Assembly (NCBI RefSeq): GCF_904067045.1
Contig: NZ_CAJFDC010000024.1
Coordinates: 124,001-188,000 of the forward strand
Source: Pseudomonas sp. FEN
GTDB lineage: Bacteria > Pseudomonadota > Gammaproteobacteria > Pseudomonadales > Pseudomonadaceae
Direction of reading: 5' to 3'
DNA length: 64,000 nt
The notes beneath the pieces were generated by a model, which was given only the letters and a program-made list of their open reading frames with translations, did no database searches and was not told the origin of the DNA. Shown here piece after piece: positions 42,750 to 51,821 of the stretch (position 1 is its first letter; each line of letters starts with the position of its first letter). The translations under genes were made by a program, and so were the position numbers.

Positions 42750-44762
42750 TCAGGCGCCCGCCCCAGGCTTGCCCTTGCCTCGAACCAGCGCCCGCCAGGC
42801 GAAGCGATTCGGATGGCAGGCCTCGGCGACGCTGCGCGGCAGCGGCAGTGGTTCGTTCTCCAGCCAGGCGGCCAGCAACTCGCCCGAGAGCGGCGCACTG
42901 ATCAGACCACGGGAGCCGTGGCCGCTGTTGATATACAGTCCCTCGAGCCAAGGGCAGGGGACCTGGGGGATTTGCCGGGCATCCCGGGCCAGGACGCCGT
43001 AGGCTTCGGCGAAAAGCCCCGGGTCCGCCAGCGGCCCGACCACCGGCAGATAGTCGGCGCTGGTACAGCGAAAAGCGGCACGGCCTTGCAGTTGCTCCGG
43101 GGCCAACTTGTCGCTGTTCAGGCGGTCGGCCAGATCGCGTGAGATGTCCTGTAACAGCTCCAGGTTGCCAATGTGTTCCGCGGTGGTGGGCGCCAGATCA
43201 TTGCTCTTGAAGTCGAAGCTGGCCCCCAGGGTATGTTCACCGAGGCGTGCCGGCGCGACATAGCCTTCGGCGCAGACCACGGTACTCAAGGCCGCACTCT
43301 CGGCGGTTTGCGCCAGGCGGGTGATCTGTCCGCGGATACGCTTGAGCGGCAACGCCGCGCTGGCCGCGAAGCGTTTCACTTCAGCGGCCCCCGCGAGGAC
43401 CACCACCGGGGCGCTGCCCAGCAGGGAGTCGGCGTCCCACGCCTGCCATTGGCCATCGATATTGCGCAGTTCGAAAGCCTCGCTATGCAGGCGTACCTCA
43501 ATATTCCGGTGGCTGGCTTGCCAGGCACACAAGGCGGGTGGGTGGACCCAGCCACCTTCCGGGAAGAACAACCCACCATGTTCAAGGGCTACACCGGCGC
43601 GGGCCTGGGACTGCGCCTGATCCAGCACCCGCAGCAACTCGGGGCTGAAGGCGGCGGCCAACTGGGCCTGGCGCTCGGCTTCTTTCGCATCAAAAGCCAG
43701 TTGCAGTACACCACAGTCATCCCAGTCGAGGCCTTTGTGCAACTGCTCAAGCAAACGCCGGGTATGGCCGAAGCCACCGAGGATCAGTTGTGACAAGGCG
43801 GTGCCATGAGCCGACAGCTTGAGGTAGAGGACGCCTTGCGGGTTACCCGAGGCTTCCCGGGCCAGCTCATCGTGGCGCTCCAGCAAACAGACTTGCCAGC
43901 CACGTGCCGCGAGGCTCGCGGCACTGGCACAACCGGCCAGGCCGCCACCGATCACCAGCGCCCGGCGCTCGCCGCTGGGTGGCTGGGGGCGGGCGAACCA
44001 TGGCTTGGCCTGCGGCGGCGCGGCCGAGTCCACGGGCCGGTCAATGAATTCGCCCCGCAGGATCTCCCATTTATGGCCGATGCCCGGTGTGCGGCGCATC
44101 TTGAAGCCCGTGGCATTCAATGAGCGTCGGACCCAACCGGTACTGGTGAAGGTGCTCAGGGTCGCGCCGGGGGCCGCCAGCCGCGCCAGTTCGCTGAACA
44201 GCTCGGGGGTCCACATTTGTGGGTTTTTCGCCGGGGCGAAACCGTCGAGGAACCAGGCATCGACCTGGGCGTCCAGTTGTGGCAATTGCTCCATGGCATC
44301 ACCGATCAGCAGTGTCAGGGTCACCCGGCCATTGTCCAGCAGCAGTCGCTGGAAACCTTGATGAATCGCCACGTACTGTTTGAGCAGCGCCTCGGCGAGA
44401 ACCGCCAGTTCGGGCCAGAGGGCCAAGGCACGTTGCAGGTCGGCGCGGCTCAGGGGGTACTTTTCCACGCTGACGAAATGCAGCCGGGCAGCTGGCACCG
44501 CGCAGGCCTCGAACAATTGCCAGGCGCAGAGGAAGTTCAATCCGGTGCCGAAGCCGGTTTCGCCAATCACCAGTCGTTCGTTCGGTCTCAGCGCGGCAAA
44601 GCGTTCCCGCAGGCGATTCTGCTCGAGGAACACGTAACGGGTTTCCTCCAGGCCCGAATGGTCGGAGAAATACACGTCATCGAAGACCCGCGAGTGCGGG
44701 CGACCCTGCTCGTCCCAGTCGATCTGGGCGTGAGCGGGAAGATTGGGCGATACGTTGGTCAT
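42750..44762 (-). CDS. mnmC: tRNA 5-methylaminomethyl-2-thiouridine synthase MnmC (bifunctional)
   Basis: MnmC finishes the mnm5s2U modification at the wobble position of certain tRNAs. The 670-residue protein has an N-terminal SAM-dependent methyltransferase (about 1-245, with ETGFGTGLNFLCAW and DGFAPAKNPQMW). A C-terminal FAD-dependent oxidase (about 265-660) begins with the dinucleotide motif VIGGGLAGCASAASLA and has CLLERHDELAREASGNPQG. Both halves are complete, which matches the usual length of about 660-670. It is convergent with the NEL gene, with 20 bases between stops. Confidence 0.97.
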   Translation of the reverse strand: MTNVSPNLPAHAQIDWDEQGRPHSRVFDDVYFSDHSGLEETRYVFLEQNRLRERFAALRPNERLVIGETGFGTGLNFLCAWQLFEACAVPAARLHFVSVEKYPLSRADLQRALALWPELAVLAEALLKQYVAIHQGFQRLLLDNGRVTLTLLIGDAMEQLPQLDAQVDAWFLDGFAPAKNPQMWTPELFSELARLAAPGATLSTFTSTGWVRRSLNATGFKMRRTPGIGHKWEILRGEFIDRPVDSAAPPQAKPWFARPQPPSGERRALVIGGGLAGCASAASLAARGWQVCLLERHDELAREASGNPQGVLYLKLSAHGTALSQLILGGFGHTRRLLEQLHKGLDWDDCGVLQLAFDAKEAERQAQLAAAFSPELLRVLDQAQSQARAGVALEHGGLFFPEGGWVHPPALCAWQASHRNIEVRLHSEAFELRNIDGQWQAWDADSLLGSAPVVVLAGAAEVKRFAASAALPLKRIRGQITRLAQTAESAALSTVVCAEGYVAPARLGEHTLGASFDFKSNDLAPTTAEHIGNLELLQDISRDLADRLNSDKLAPEQLQGRAAFRCTSADYLPVVGPLADPGLFAEAYGVLARDARQIPQVPCPWLEGLYINSGHGSRGLISAPLSGELLAAWLENEPLPLPRSVAEACHPNRFAWRALVRGKGKPGAGA

Positions 44763-44902
44763 GGGCGGCTCGACGGCAACAAGGCGGCTATTCTAGCCCA
44801 TTGCCGGACGTCGGATTGATCCACGGCAAGGCCTGGGGATTTCCCGTCACAAAGTGGGGGCCGATCCGTTAGTCTTGCTCCATTCTTGGAAGGGAGTCGC
44901 CC

Positions 44903-46411
44903 ATGTTTGAATCCGCCGAAATCGGTCATGCCATCGACAAAGAGACCTACGACGCCGAAGTTCCGGCCTTGCGCGAAGCCTTGCTGGAGGCGCAGTTCGA
45001 ACTTCATCAGCAAAAGCGCTTTCCGGTCATCGTACTGATCAACGGCGTCGAAGGCGCGGGCAAGGGCGAGACGGTCAAGCTGCTCAACGAATGGATGGAC
45101 CCGCGCCTGATCGAGGTCCGTACCTTCGACCAGCAAACCGATGAAGAACTGGCCCGGCCGCCGGCCTGGCGCTACTGGCGGCAGTTGCCGGCCAAGGGGC
45201 GCATGGGGGTGTTCTTCGGCAACTGGTACAGCCAGATGTTGCAGGGCCGGGTGCATGGGCACTTCAAGGACGCCGTGCTGGACCAGGCAATCAATGGCGC
45301 CGAACGCCTGGAGAGAATGCTCTGCGACGAAGGCGCGTTGATCTTCAAGTTCTGGTTCCACCTGTCCAAGAAACAGATGAAGGCCCGTCTCAAATCGCTG
45401 CAGGATGACCCGCTGCACAGCTGGCGCATCAGCCCGCTGGACTGGCAGCAGTCGGAGACTTACGACAAGTTCGTGCAATACGGCGAGCGGGTGCTGCGTC
45501 GTACCAGTCACGATTATGCGCCTTGGCATGTGATTGAAGGCGTCGACCCCCACTACCGCAGCCTGACCGTGGGCAAGATCCTGTTGGAAGGTTTGCAGAC
45601 GGCGCTCAAGACCCGGGACGCCAAGCCACGGCCGACCAATGCCGCGCCCTTGCTCAAGGGGGTGGACGATCTGAGCCTGCTGGACAGCCTGGACCTGAGC
45701 CAGCACCTGGACAAGAACGACTATGAAGAGCAGCTGATTACCGAACAGGCGCGGCTGGCTGGTCTGTTGCGCGACAAACGCATGCGCCGGCACGCGCTGG
45801 TGGCGGTGTTCGAGGGCAATGACGCGGCGGGCAAGGGTGGGGCGATCCGGCGGGTGGCGGCGGCGCTCGATCCACGGCAATACCGCATCATTCCCATAGC
45901 CGCACCGACCGAGGACGAACGCGCCCAGCCATACCTCTGGCGGTTCTGGCGGCATATTCCGATGCGCGGCAAGTTCACTGTGTTCGACCGTTCCTGGTAT
46001 GGCCGTGTGCTGGTGGAGCGGATCGAAGGCTTCTGCAGCCAGGCCGACTGGATGCGCGCCTACAGCGAGATCAACGACTTCGAGGAACAACTGAGCGACG
46101 CCGGGGTGATCGTGGTGAAATTCTGGCTGGCTATCGACAAGCAGACCCAACTGGAGCGTTTCCAGGAGCGCGAGGATATTCCGTTCAAGCGTTTCAAGAT
46201 CACCGAGGACGATTGGCGCAACCGCGAGAAATGGTCGCTCTATCGCGACGCCATTGGCGACATGGTCGATCGCACCAGCACCGAAGTGGCGCCCTGGACG
46301 TTGGTGGAAGCCAATGACAAGCGCTGGGCCCGGGTCAAGGTGCTACGCACGCTCAACCTGGCCATCGAGAGCGCGTTCGCCAAGCGTGAGAGGAAGGGCA
46401 AGACGAAGTAG
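44903..46411 (+). CDS. pap: Polyphosphate:AMP phosphotransferase (two-domain PPK2)
   Basis: This enzyme uses inorganic polyphosphate to phosphorylate AMP to ADP. The 502-residue protein has two tandem PPK2 domains. The first (about 10-240) has a modified P-loop (GVEGAGKGETVKLL). The second (about 265-495) has the functional P-loop GNDAAGKGGAIRRV and the lid FDRSWYGRVLVER. This layout is that of class II PPK2 (Pap), known from P. aeruginosa and Acinetobacter. The GGAAGGGAG site lies 8 bases upstream. The thiolase gene follows, as it does in P. aeruginosa. Confidence 0.95.
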   Translation: MFESAEIGHAIDKETYDAEVPALREALLEAQFELHQQKRFPVIVLINGVEGAGKGETVKLLNEWMDPRLIEVRTFDQQTDEELARPPAWRYWRQLPAKGRMGVFFGNWYSQMLQGRVHGHFKDAVLDQAINGAERLERMLCDEGALIFKFWFHLSKKQMKARLKSLQDDPLHSWRISPLDWQQSETYDKFVQYGERVLRRTSHDYAPWHVIEGVDPHYRSLTVGKILLEGLQTALKTRDAKPRPTNAAPLLKGVDDLSLLDSLDLSQHLDKNDYEEQLITEQARLAGLLRDKRMRRHALVAVFEGNDAAGKGGAIRRVAAALDPRQYRIIPIAAPTEDERAQPYLWRFWRHIPMRGKFTVFDRSWYGRVLVERIEGFCSQADWMRAYSEINDFEEQLSDAGVIVVKFWLAIDKQTQLERFQEREDIPFKRFKITEDDWRNREKWSLYRDAIGDMVDRTSTEVAPWTLVEANDKRWARVKVLRTLNLAIESAFAKRERKGKTK

Positions 46412-46519
46412 CGCGATGGCCACGCATACGCCGGGTGAATGATTGTCGCGGTCGGGAATCGGGTGGGCTTATGCTCGCTCGATCCTTCAAACCGACAACA
46501 ACAATCAATGAGGTGGGCC

Positions 46520-47704
46520 ATGCGTGAAGTGGTGATCGTCGACAGCGTGCGGACTGGCCTGGCCAAGTCCTTTCGCGGCAAATTCAACCAGACCCGGCCG
46601 GATGACATGGCGGCCCATTGCGTCAATGCCTTGCTCAGCCGCAATGGCATCGATCCGGCCAGCGTCGAGGATTGCATCGTCGGCGCCGGCTCCAACGAAG
46701 GTGCCCAGGGCTACAACATCGGACGCAATGTCGCGGTGTTGTCGAAGCTGGGAACCGGCACCGCCGGCATGACCCTCAACCGCTTCTGTTCATCGGGCTT
46801 GCAGGCGATTGCCATTGCCGCCAACCAGATTGCTTCCGGTTGCAGCGAGATCATCGTCGCCGGTGGGGTCGAATCCATCAGCCTGACGATGAAAAGCGTC
46901 AACACCGACAACCTGATCAACCCGCTGCTCAAGGAGCAGGTGCCGGGGCTCTATTTCCCCATGGGCCAGACCGCCGAGATCGTCGCCCGGCGCTATGGCG
47001 TCAGCCGCGAGCAGCAGGACCTTTACGCGCTGCAAAGCCAGCAGCGTACCGCCGCCGCCCAGGCCGCGGGGCTGTTCGACGATGAAATCGTGCCCATGGC
47101 CGTGACCTACGCCGTCGAGGACAAGGCCAGCGGGCAGATCCAGCGCCTGGAAGGGGTGGTGGACCGCGATGACTGCAATCGTCCGGACACCACCCTGGAA
47201 AGCCTGGCCGGTTTGAAGCCGGTGTTTGCCGAAGACGGTTCGGTAACGGCGGGCAACTCGTCGCAACTGTCCGACGGTGCTTCGATGACCCTGGTGATGA
47301 GCCTGGAAAAAGCCCTGCAACTGGGGCTCATGCCCAAGGCCTTGTTCCGTGGTTTTGCCGTGGCCGGTTGCGAACCGGACGAGATGGGGATCGGCCCGGT
47401 ATTTTCGGTGCCCCGGTTGCTCAAGGCCAAGGGCCTGAGCGTGGCGGATATCGACCTGTGGGAATTGAACGAAGCATTCGCTTCCCAGTGCCTGTACAGC
47501 CGTGATCGGTTGGGCATCGACAACGAGAAGTACAACGTCAACGGTGGTTCGATTTCCATCGGCCATCCGTTCGGCATGACCGGCTCGCGCCAGGTCGGGC
47601 ACCTGGTGCGCGAACTGCAACGGCGCAAGCTGCGTTATGGCATCGTCACCATGTGCGTGGGCGGAGGCATGGGCGCGACGGGATTGTTCGAAGCGTTGCG
47701 CTGA
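46520..47704 (+). CDS. Acetyl-CoA C-acyltransferase (thiolase)
   Basis: The 394-residue thiolase has all three catalytic motifs: the acylated Cys in NRFCSSGLQAIAIAA (near residue 92), the GHP motif in ISIGHPFGMTGSRQ and the C-terminal Cys in MCVGGGMGATG. It may degrade or build acyl-CoA chains; FadA-like beta-oxidation is the more likely role. It is not linked to fadB here. The ATG at 46520 gives MREVVIVDSVRT; a nearby ATG at 46508 would add four residues. It lies about 100 bases after pap, in the same orientation. Confidence 0.94.
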   Translation: MREVVIVDSVRTGLAKSFRGKFNQTRPDDMAAHCVNALLSRNGIDPASVEDCIVGAGSNEGAQGYNIGRNVAVLSKLGTGTAGMTLNRFCSSGLQAIAIAANQIASGCSEIIVAGGVESISLTMKSVNTDNLINPLLKEQVPGLYFPMGQTAEIVARRYGVSREQQDLYALQSQQRTAAAQAAGLFDDEIVPMAVTYAVEDKASGQIQRLEGVVDRDDCNRPDTTLESLAGLKPVFAEDGSVTAGNSSQLSDGASMTLVMSLEKALQLGLMPKALFRGFAVAGCEPDEMGIGPVFSVPRLLKAKGLSVADIDLWELNEAFASQCLYSRDRLGIDNEKYNVNGGSISIGHPFGMTGSRQVGHLVRELQRRKLRYGIVTMCVGGGMGATGLFEALR

Positions 47705-47756
47705 GGCTCAGTGCCGGACGGGCTTGTCCGCAAGGCTGTCGGCGGTCTTGCGGGCC

Positions 47757-47862
47757 CCTTCGCGACGGTGCGCGATCCGACGAACTCTGCTCCCACGGAT
47801 TCGTGTCGTATGGCAAATCCGTATTCGACGCAGAACGGTAGGAGCATGGCTTGCCCGCGAAG
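47757..47862. repeat. Degenerate REP pair downstream of the thiolase gene
   Basis: CTTCGCGACG (47758-47767) with GCTCCCAC (47789-47796), and GGTAGGAGCATGGCTTGCCC (47837-47856), resemble two decayed, oppositely oriented REP units. No strict symmetry remains. It lies in the 179-base gap before the DUF6316 gene. Confidence 0.45.
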
Positions 47863-47883
47863 CTTTTGGCAATCTCGAGTCTG

Positions 47884-48093
47884 CTACAGGGCCTGGCTGG
47901 CGCGAATGTCTTTGGCCAGTTGCATGCGCTTCAGATACAGCTGTGTTTCGCGCTCGGCATCGTCTCGGCTAAAAAAGGGCCCTTCCAGGGTGTTTTCCCG
48001 GGTGCTGAAAAAAAACAATCCATTGATGACCGTGACCCGGTGGCTGCGAAAATGCGTGGCCTCGGAGCTGTCTTGCGCGCGTTTGCCGTACAT
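47884..48093 (-). CDS. DUF6316 family protein
   Basis: The 69-residue product begins MYGKRAQDSSEATHFRSHRV and contains LFFFSTRENTLEGPF and DAERETQLYLKRM. It is small, basic and soluble. I assign it to DUF6316 from its family pattern; no role is known. It is convergent with the thiolase gene and divergent from the transporter gene at 48303. Confidence 0.8.
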   Translation of the reverse strand: MYGKRAQDSSEATHFRSHRVTVINGLFFFSTRENTLEGPFFSRDDAERETQLYLKRMQLAKDIRASQAL

Positions 48094-48302
48094 GGCGAAA
48101 TCTCACTGGTGAGCGTAGCTGTCAGAAATACAGCATAAAACTTATAAAGATAGCGCGTCCAATCGTCCGATCAATGGTTATAGGCAGTTTATTGGCGGCG
48201 CTTCCAGCATGCTTGAGGTCGCATCGGGCTTCGCTTCCCGGCTGTGTTGTCGGCCATGCAGGGCCTAGAATGGCGGCTTCCCCAACGTCCATAGGACTCT
48301 TC

Positions 48303-49265
48303 ATGCACATTTCATCCGGGCGCTGGGGTTATGGTCTGTTCCTGGCGCTGCTGACCGCCGTGCTCTGGGGCATTTTGCCGATCAAGCTCAAGCAGGTGTT
48401 GCTGGTGATGGATCCGGTGACCGTGACCTGGTGCCGATTGATCGTGTCGGGGGGCTTTCTCTTCGTTTATCTGGCGGCGACCCGGCGTTTGCCGAGCCGG
48501 CATGACCTCGGAGCGCGGGGCGGCTGGCTGGTACTGCTGGCGGTGTTCGGCCTGGTGGGCAACTACGTGCTTTACCTGATGGGCTTGAACCGGCTCAGTC
48601 CCGGTACCGCCCAACTGGTGGTGCAGATGGGGCCGATCTTCCTGTTGATCGCCAGCCTGTTCGTGTTCAAGGAGCGCTTCAGCCTGGGGCAGGGGATCGG
48701 CCTGCTGGTGCTGCTGTTCGGCTTTGGTCTGTTTTTCAACCAGCGTCTGGTTGAGTTGCTGACGTCCCTGGGAACTTACACCGCAGGCGTATTGCTGGTG
48801 TTGCTGGCGTCCACCGTGTGGACCTTTTATGCCTTGAGCCAGAAGCAATTGCTGACGGCCTGGAATTCGTTGCAGGTGATGATGGTGATCTACCTGTTTT
48901 GCGCCTTGTTGCTCACTCCTTGGGCGCACCCGAGCGAAGTCCTGCAACTGAGTTCGTTGCAGGGCTGGCTGTTGTTGGGCTGTTGTCTCAATACCCTGGT
49001 GGCTTACGGCGCCTTTGCCGAGGCCTTGGCGCACTGGGAAGCCTCGCGGGTGAGCGCGACCCTGGCGATCACGCCCCTGGTGACTTTTGCCGCGGTGGCC
49101 CTGGCGGCCTGGTTGTGGCCTGATTTCGTGCAGGCTGAAGACATCAATGGCCTGGGCTATGGCGGCGCGTTGCTAGTGGTGTTCGGCTCGGCGCTGGTGG
49201 CGTTGGGGCCGTCGCTGATGGCCGGGCTCAAGGCCCGGCGCACGCGCAAGGCGGTGACTCCTTAG
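48303..49265 (+). CDS. EamA-family drug/metabolite transporter
   Basis: The 320-residue protein has ten predicted membrane helices arranged as two EamA units (about 10-145 and 160-305). Typical elements are AVLWGILPIKLKQVL in the first helix and an Arg/Lys-rich C-terminus. The substrate is unknown; family members export amino acids or other metabolites. The ATG at 48303 is preferred because AGGA lies 7 bases upstream; a longer frame from 48174 lacks similarity. It is convergent with fumC. Confidence 0.92.
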   Translation: MHISSGRWGYGLFLALLTAVLWGILPIKLKQVLLVMDPVTVTWCRLIVSGGFLFVYLAATRRLPSRHDLGARGGWLVLLAVFGLVGNYVLYLMGLNRLSPGTAQLVVQMGPIFLLIASLFVFKERFSLGQGIGLLVLLFGFGLFFNQRLVELLTSLGTYTAGVLLVLLASTVWTFYALSQKQLLTAWNSLQVMMVIYLFCALLLTPWAHPSEVLQLSSLQGWLLLGCCLNTLVAYGAFAEALAHWEASRVSATLAITPLVTFAAVALAAWLWPDFVQAEDINGLGYGGALLVVFGSALVALGPSLMAGLKARRTRKAVTP

Positions 49266-49279
49266 CGAACAGCATGGCA

Positions 49280-50674
49280 TCAGCCGTTCTTGCCGGATTC
49301 AAGCATGTTCTCCGGTCGGACCCAGGCGTCGAACTCCTCGTCGGTCAGGTAACCGAGTTCCAGCGCCGCTTCACGCAAGGTCAGGTTTTCGCCGTAGGCT
49401 TTCTTGGCGATCTGTGCCGCCTTGTCGTAGCCGATATGCGGATTCAGCGCCGTCACCAGCATCAGGCCGCGTTCCAGGTGCGCGGCCATCTGCACGGGAT
49501 CGGGTTCCAGCCCGGCAATGCAGTGCTGCTGGAAGTTGCTGCAGCCATCTCCGAGCAGGCGGATCGACTGCAGCAGGTTGTGGATGATCACCGGTTTGAA
49601 GACATTCAGTTGCAGGTGACCCTGGCTCGCGGCAAAGCCGATCGTCACGTCATTGCCCAGCACCTGGCACGCCAGCATCGACAGTGCCTCGCACTGGGTC
49701 GGATTGACCTTGCCGGGCATGATCGAGCTGCCCGGTTCGTTGGCCGGCAGCTTGATCTCGGCCAACCCGGCACGCGGACCGGAGCCCAGCAGGCGCAGGT
49801 CATTGGCGATTTTCATCAAGGCCACGGCCAGGGTTTTCAGGGCCCCGGAGAGGGTGGTCAGGGGCTCATGGCCGGCCAGGGCGGCGAACTTGTTCGGTGC
49901 GCTGATGAATGGTAAGCCGGACAGCGCCGCCAGTTCGGCGGCGATCGCCTCGGCAAAACCATGGGGCGCATTGAGCCCGGTGCCCACGGCGGTGCCGCCC
50001 TGGGCCAGTTCGCAGACCGCCGGCAACGCCGAGCGAATCGCGCGCTCGGCGTAGTCCAGTTGCGCGATATAAGCCGAGACTTCCTGGCCGAAGGTGATCG
50101 GCGTGGCATCCATCATATGGGTGCGCCCGGTCTTCACCAGTTTCATGTGCCGTGCGGCCAGTTCCGTCAGTCCGCCGGACAACTCGGCAATGGCCGGCAG
50201 CAACTGCCGGTATACCGCCTGGGCGGCGGCGATATGCATGGCGGTGGGGAAACAGTCGTTGGAGCTCTGGGAACGGTTGACGTGATCGTTGGGGTGTACT
50301 GGCAACTTGCCGCCACGGCCCTTGCCCGCGAGCTCGTTGGCGCGCCCGGCAATCACTTCGTTGGCGTTCATATTACTCTGGGTGCCACTGCCGGTCTGCC
50401 AGACCGCCAGCGGGAACTGCTCGTCATGTTCGCCGGCCAGCACTTCGTCGGCGGCCTGTTCGATCAGCCGGGCGACATCGGCGGGCAGGTCGCCATTGCG
50501 GTTGTTGACCCGTGCGGCGGCCTTCTTGATCAGCGCCAGGGCGTGCATGACCGCCAACGGCATTTTCTCCGTGCCGATGGCGAAATTGATCAGCGAACGC
50601 TGGGTCTGGGCGCCCCAATAGGCTTCTTCCGGTACGTTCACCTGGCCAAGGCTGTCGGTTTCGATGCGACTCAT
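49280..50674 (-). CDS. fumC: Fumarate hydratase class II
   Basis: FumC interconverts fumarate and malate in the citric acid cycle. The 464-residue protein has the superfamily signature GSSIMPGKVNPTQCE, the active-site region SQSSNDCFPTAMH and TGRTHMMDATPITFGQE. Unlike class I fumarases it needs no iron-sulfur cluster. The length and sequence are standard. It is divergent from the DUF2059 gene. Confidence 0.97.
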   Translation of the reverse strand: MSRIETDSLGQVNVPEEAYWGAQTQRSLINFAIGTEKMPLAVMHALALIKKAAARVNNRNGDLPADVARLIEQAADEVLAGEHDEQFPLAVWQTGSGTQSNMNANEVIAGRANELAGKGRGGKLPVHPNDHVNRSQSSNDCFPTAMHIAAAQAVYRQLLPAIAELSGGLTELAARHMKLVKTGRTHMMDATPITFGQEVSAYIAQLDYAERAIRSALPAVCELAQGGTAVGTGLNAPHGFAEAIAAELAALSGLPFISAPNKFAALAGHEPLTTLSGALKTLAVALMKIANDLRLLGSGPRAGLAEIKLPANEPGSSIMPGKVNPTQCEALSMLACQVLGNDVTIGFAASQGHLQLNVFKPVIIHNLLQSIRLLGDGCSNFQQHCIAGLEPDPVQMAAHLERGLMLVTALNPHIGYDKAAQIAKKAYGENLTLREAALELGYLTDEEFDAWVRPENMLESGKNG

Positions 50675-50866
50675 TCGGGTTCACTCCTGATGGCGGGTTA
50701 GCGCAGTTTAGGTCCTGATCGAACGCTTGGGTTCCCTTGCGGTTTTTTACCCGCTTCGCGACCACTGGACACCGACGCGATTGCCTCGGGGTTGAGTGAC
50801 ACACTTTGTTAGGCGCAGAATGGGCCCCCTTGGGGTTTTACCTCGCCTGTTTAGAAAGGACACTCG

Positions 50867-51394
50867 ATGACTCGTCTTCGTGCCATCTGTACCGCGGTTG
50901 CTCTGGTATGCGCCAGCGGCCAGGTTTTCGCCGATACCGCCAGCCATAATGCCAGTGCCGAAGCATTCCTGACGTTGGCCCATGCCGACAAGCTGGGAAC
51001 CCCGGTCTACGCCCAAGTGCAGCAAATGTTCGCCCAGCGTTTCGAGCAGACCCAGGCGCCGGCGTCGAAAAAGCCGTTGCTGGATACCTACCAGGCCAAG
51101 GCCAACGCCGCCCTGGACCAGGCCATCGGCTGGAACAAGCTGAAGCCGGATATGGTCAAGCTCTACACTGACAACTTCAGCGAATCCGAACTCAAGGACC
51201 TGGTGGCGTTCTACCAATCGCCACTGGGCAAGAAAGTCCTGGAAAAAATGCCGCAGCTGACCCAGCAATCGGCCCAGATGACCCAGGCCAAGCTGGAAAG
51301 CGCGGTACCGGTGGTGAACAAACTGCTGGAAGACATGACCAACGAACTGGCGCCTGCCAAGGCTGCAGCCCCAGCGGCGAAGAAAAAGCCGTAA
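50867..51394 (+). CDS. DUF2059 domain periplasmic protein
   Basis: The 175-residue protein has a signal peptide (about 1-22, ending GQVFADT) and a helical DUF2059 domain at about 75-150 with LYTDNFSESELKDLVAFYQ and GKKVLEKMPQL, followed by an Ala/Pro/Lys-rich tail. It is expected in the periplasm; its function is unknown. The GAAAGGA site lies 9 bases upstream. It is followed after 12 bases by a BolA gene, so the two are probably co-transcribed. Confidence 0.92.
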   Translation: MTRLRAICTAVALVCASGQVFADTASHNASAEAFLTLAHADKLGTPVYAQVQQMFAQRFEQTQAPASKKPLLDTYQAKANAALDQAIGWNKLKPDMVKLYTDNFSESELKDLVAFYQSPLGKKVLEKMPQLTQQSAQMTQAKLESAVPVVNKLLEDMTNELAPAKAAAPAAKKKP

Positions 51395-51406
51395 GCGGAG
51401 CCTGAG

Positions 51407-51703
51407 ATGAGCATGCAGCAACGTATTGAAACCGCACTGGGCGCCCTGCAACCCGAGTACCTGCAAGTCCTGGACGAAAGCCATATGCACAGCCGCGGGT
51501 TGCAGAGCCACTTCAAGGCGGTGTTGGTCAGCGAACAGTTTGCCGGGTTGAACAGCGTCAAGCGCCACCAGAAGGTCTACGCCGCCCTGGGTGACCTGAT
51601 GAGTGAATTCCATGCGTTGGCCCTGCATACCTACACCCCTGAAGAGTGGGTGAAAATCGGCGCGGCACCGGCATCGCCGGTCTGCGCTGGCGGGGGGCAT
51701 TGA
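51407..51703 (+). CDS. BolA family protein
   Basis: The 98-residue product has the BolA fold pattern: ESHMHSRGLQSHFKAVLVS, SVKRHQKVYAAL and LHALALHTYTPEEW. BolA proteins bind monothiol glutaredoxins and [2Fe-2S] clusters and can affect cell shape and gene expression. The family call is firm, but this could be a BolA or a less well-studied paralogue. The C-terminus is extended by a Ala/Gly-rich piece ending CAGGGH. It lies 12 bases after the DUF2059 gene. Confidence 0.93.
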   Translation: MSMQQRIETALGALQPEYLQVLDESHMHSRGLQSHFKAVLVSEQFAGLNSVKRHQKVYAALGDLMSEFHALALHTYTPEEWVKIGAAPASPVCAGGGH

Positions 51704-51732
51704 TCCTGGTTTTTTGACCGGTGTTTTTTTGC

Positions 51733-51773
51733 TAGAATCCGCAACGCGCCGCTTTTGTCGGCGCGTTTTTTTT
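51733..51773 (+). terminator. Rho-independent terminator with adjacent -10 element ahead of trhO
   Basis: ACGCGCCG-CTTTTGT-CGGCGCGT (51744-51766) is a perfect 8-bp GC-rich stem followed by a run of eight T (51766-51773). It probably ends the DUF2059-BolA transcript. A -10-like TAGAAT lies at 51733-51738, so any transcript starting there would run straight into the hairpin. Confidence 0.85.
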
Positions 51774-51821
51774 GCATCCGGTTCGCCCTTTGCGAGGGCA
51801 GCCACCTGGAGAGAATCACCC

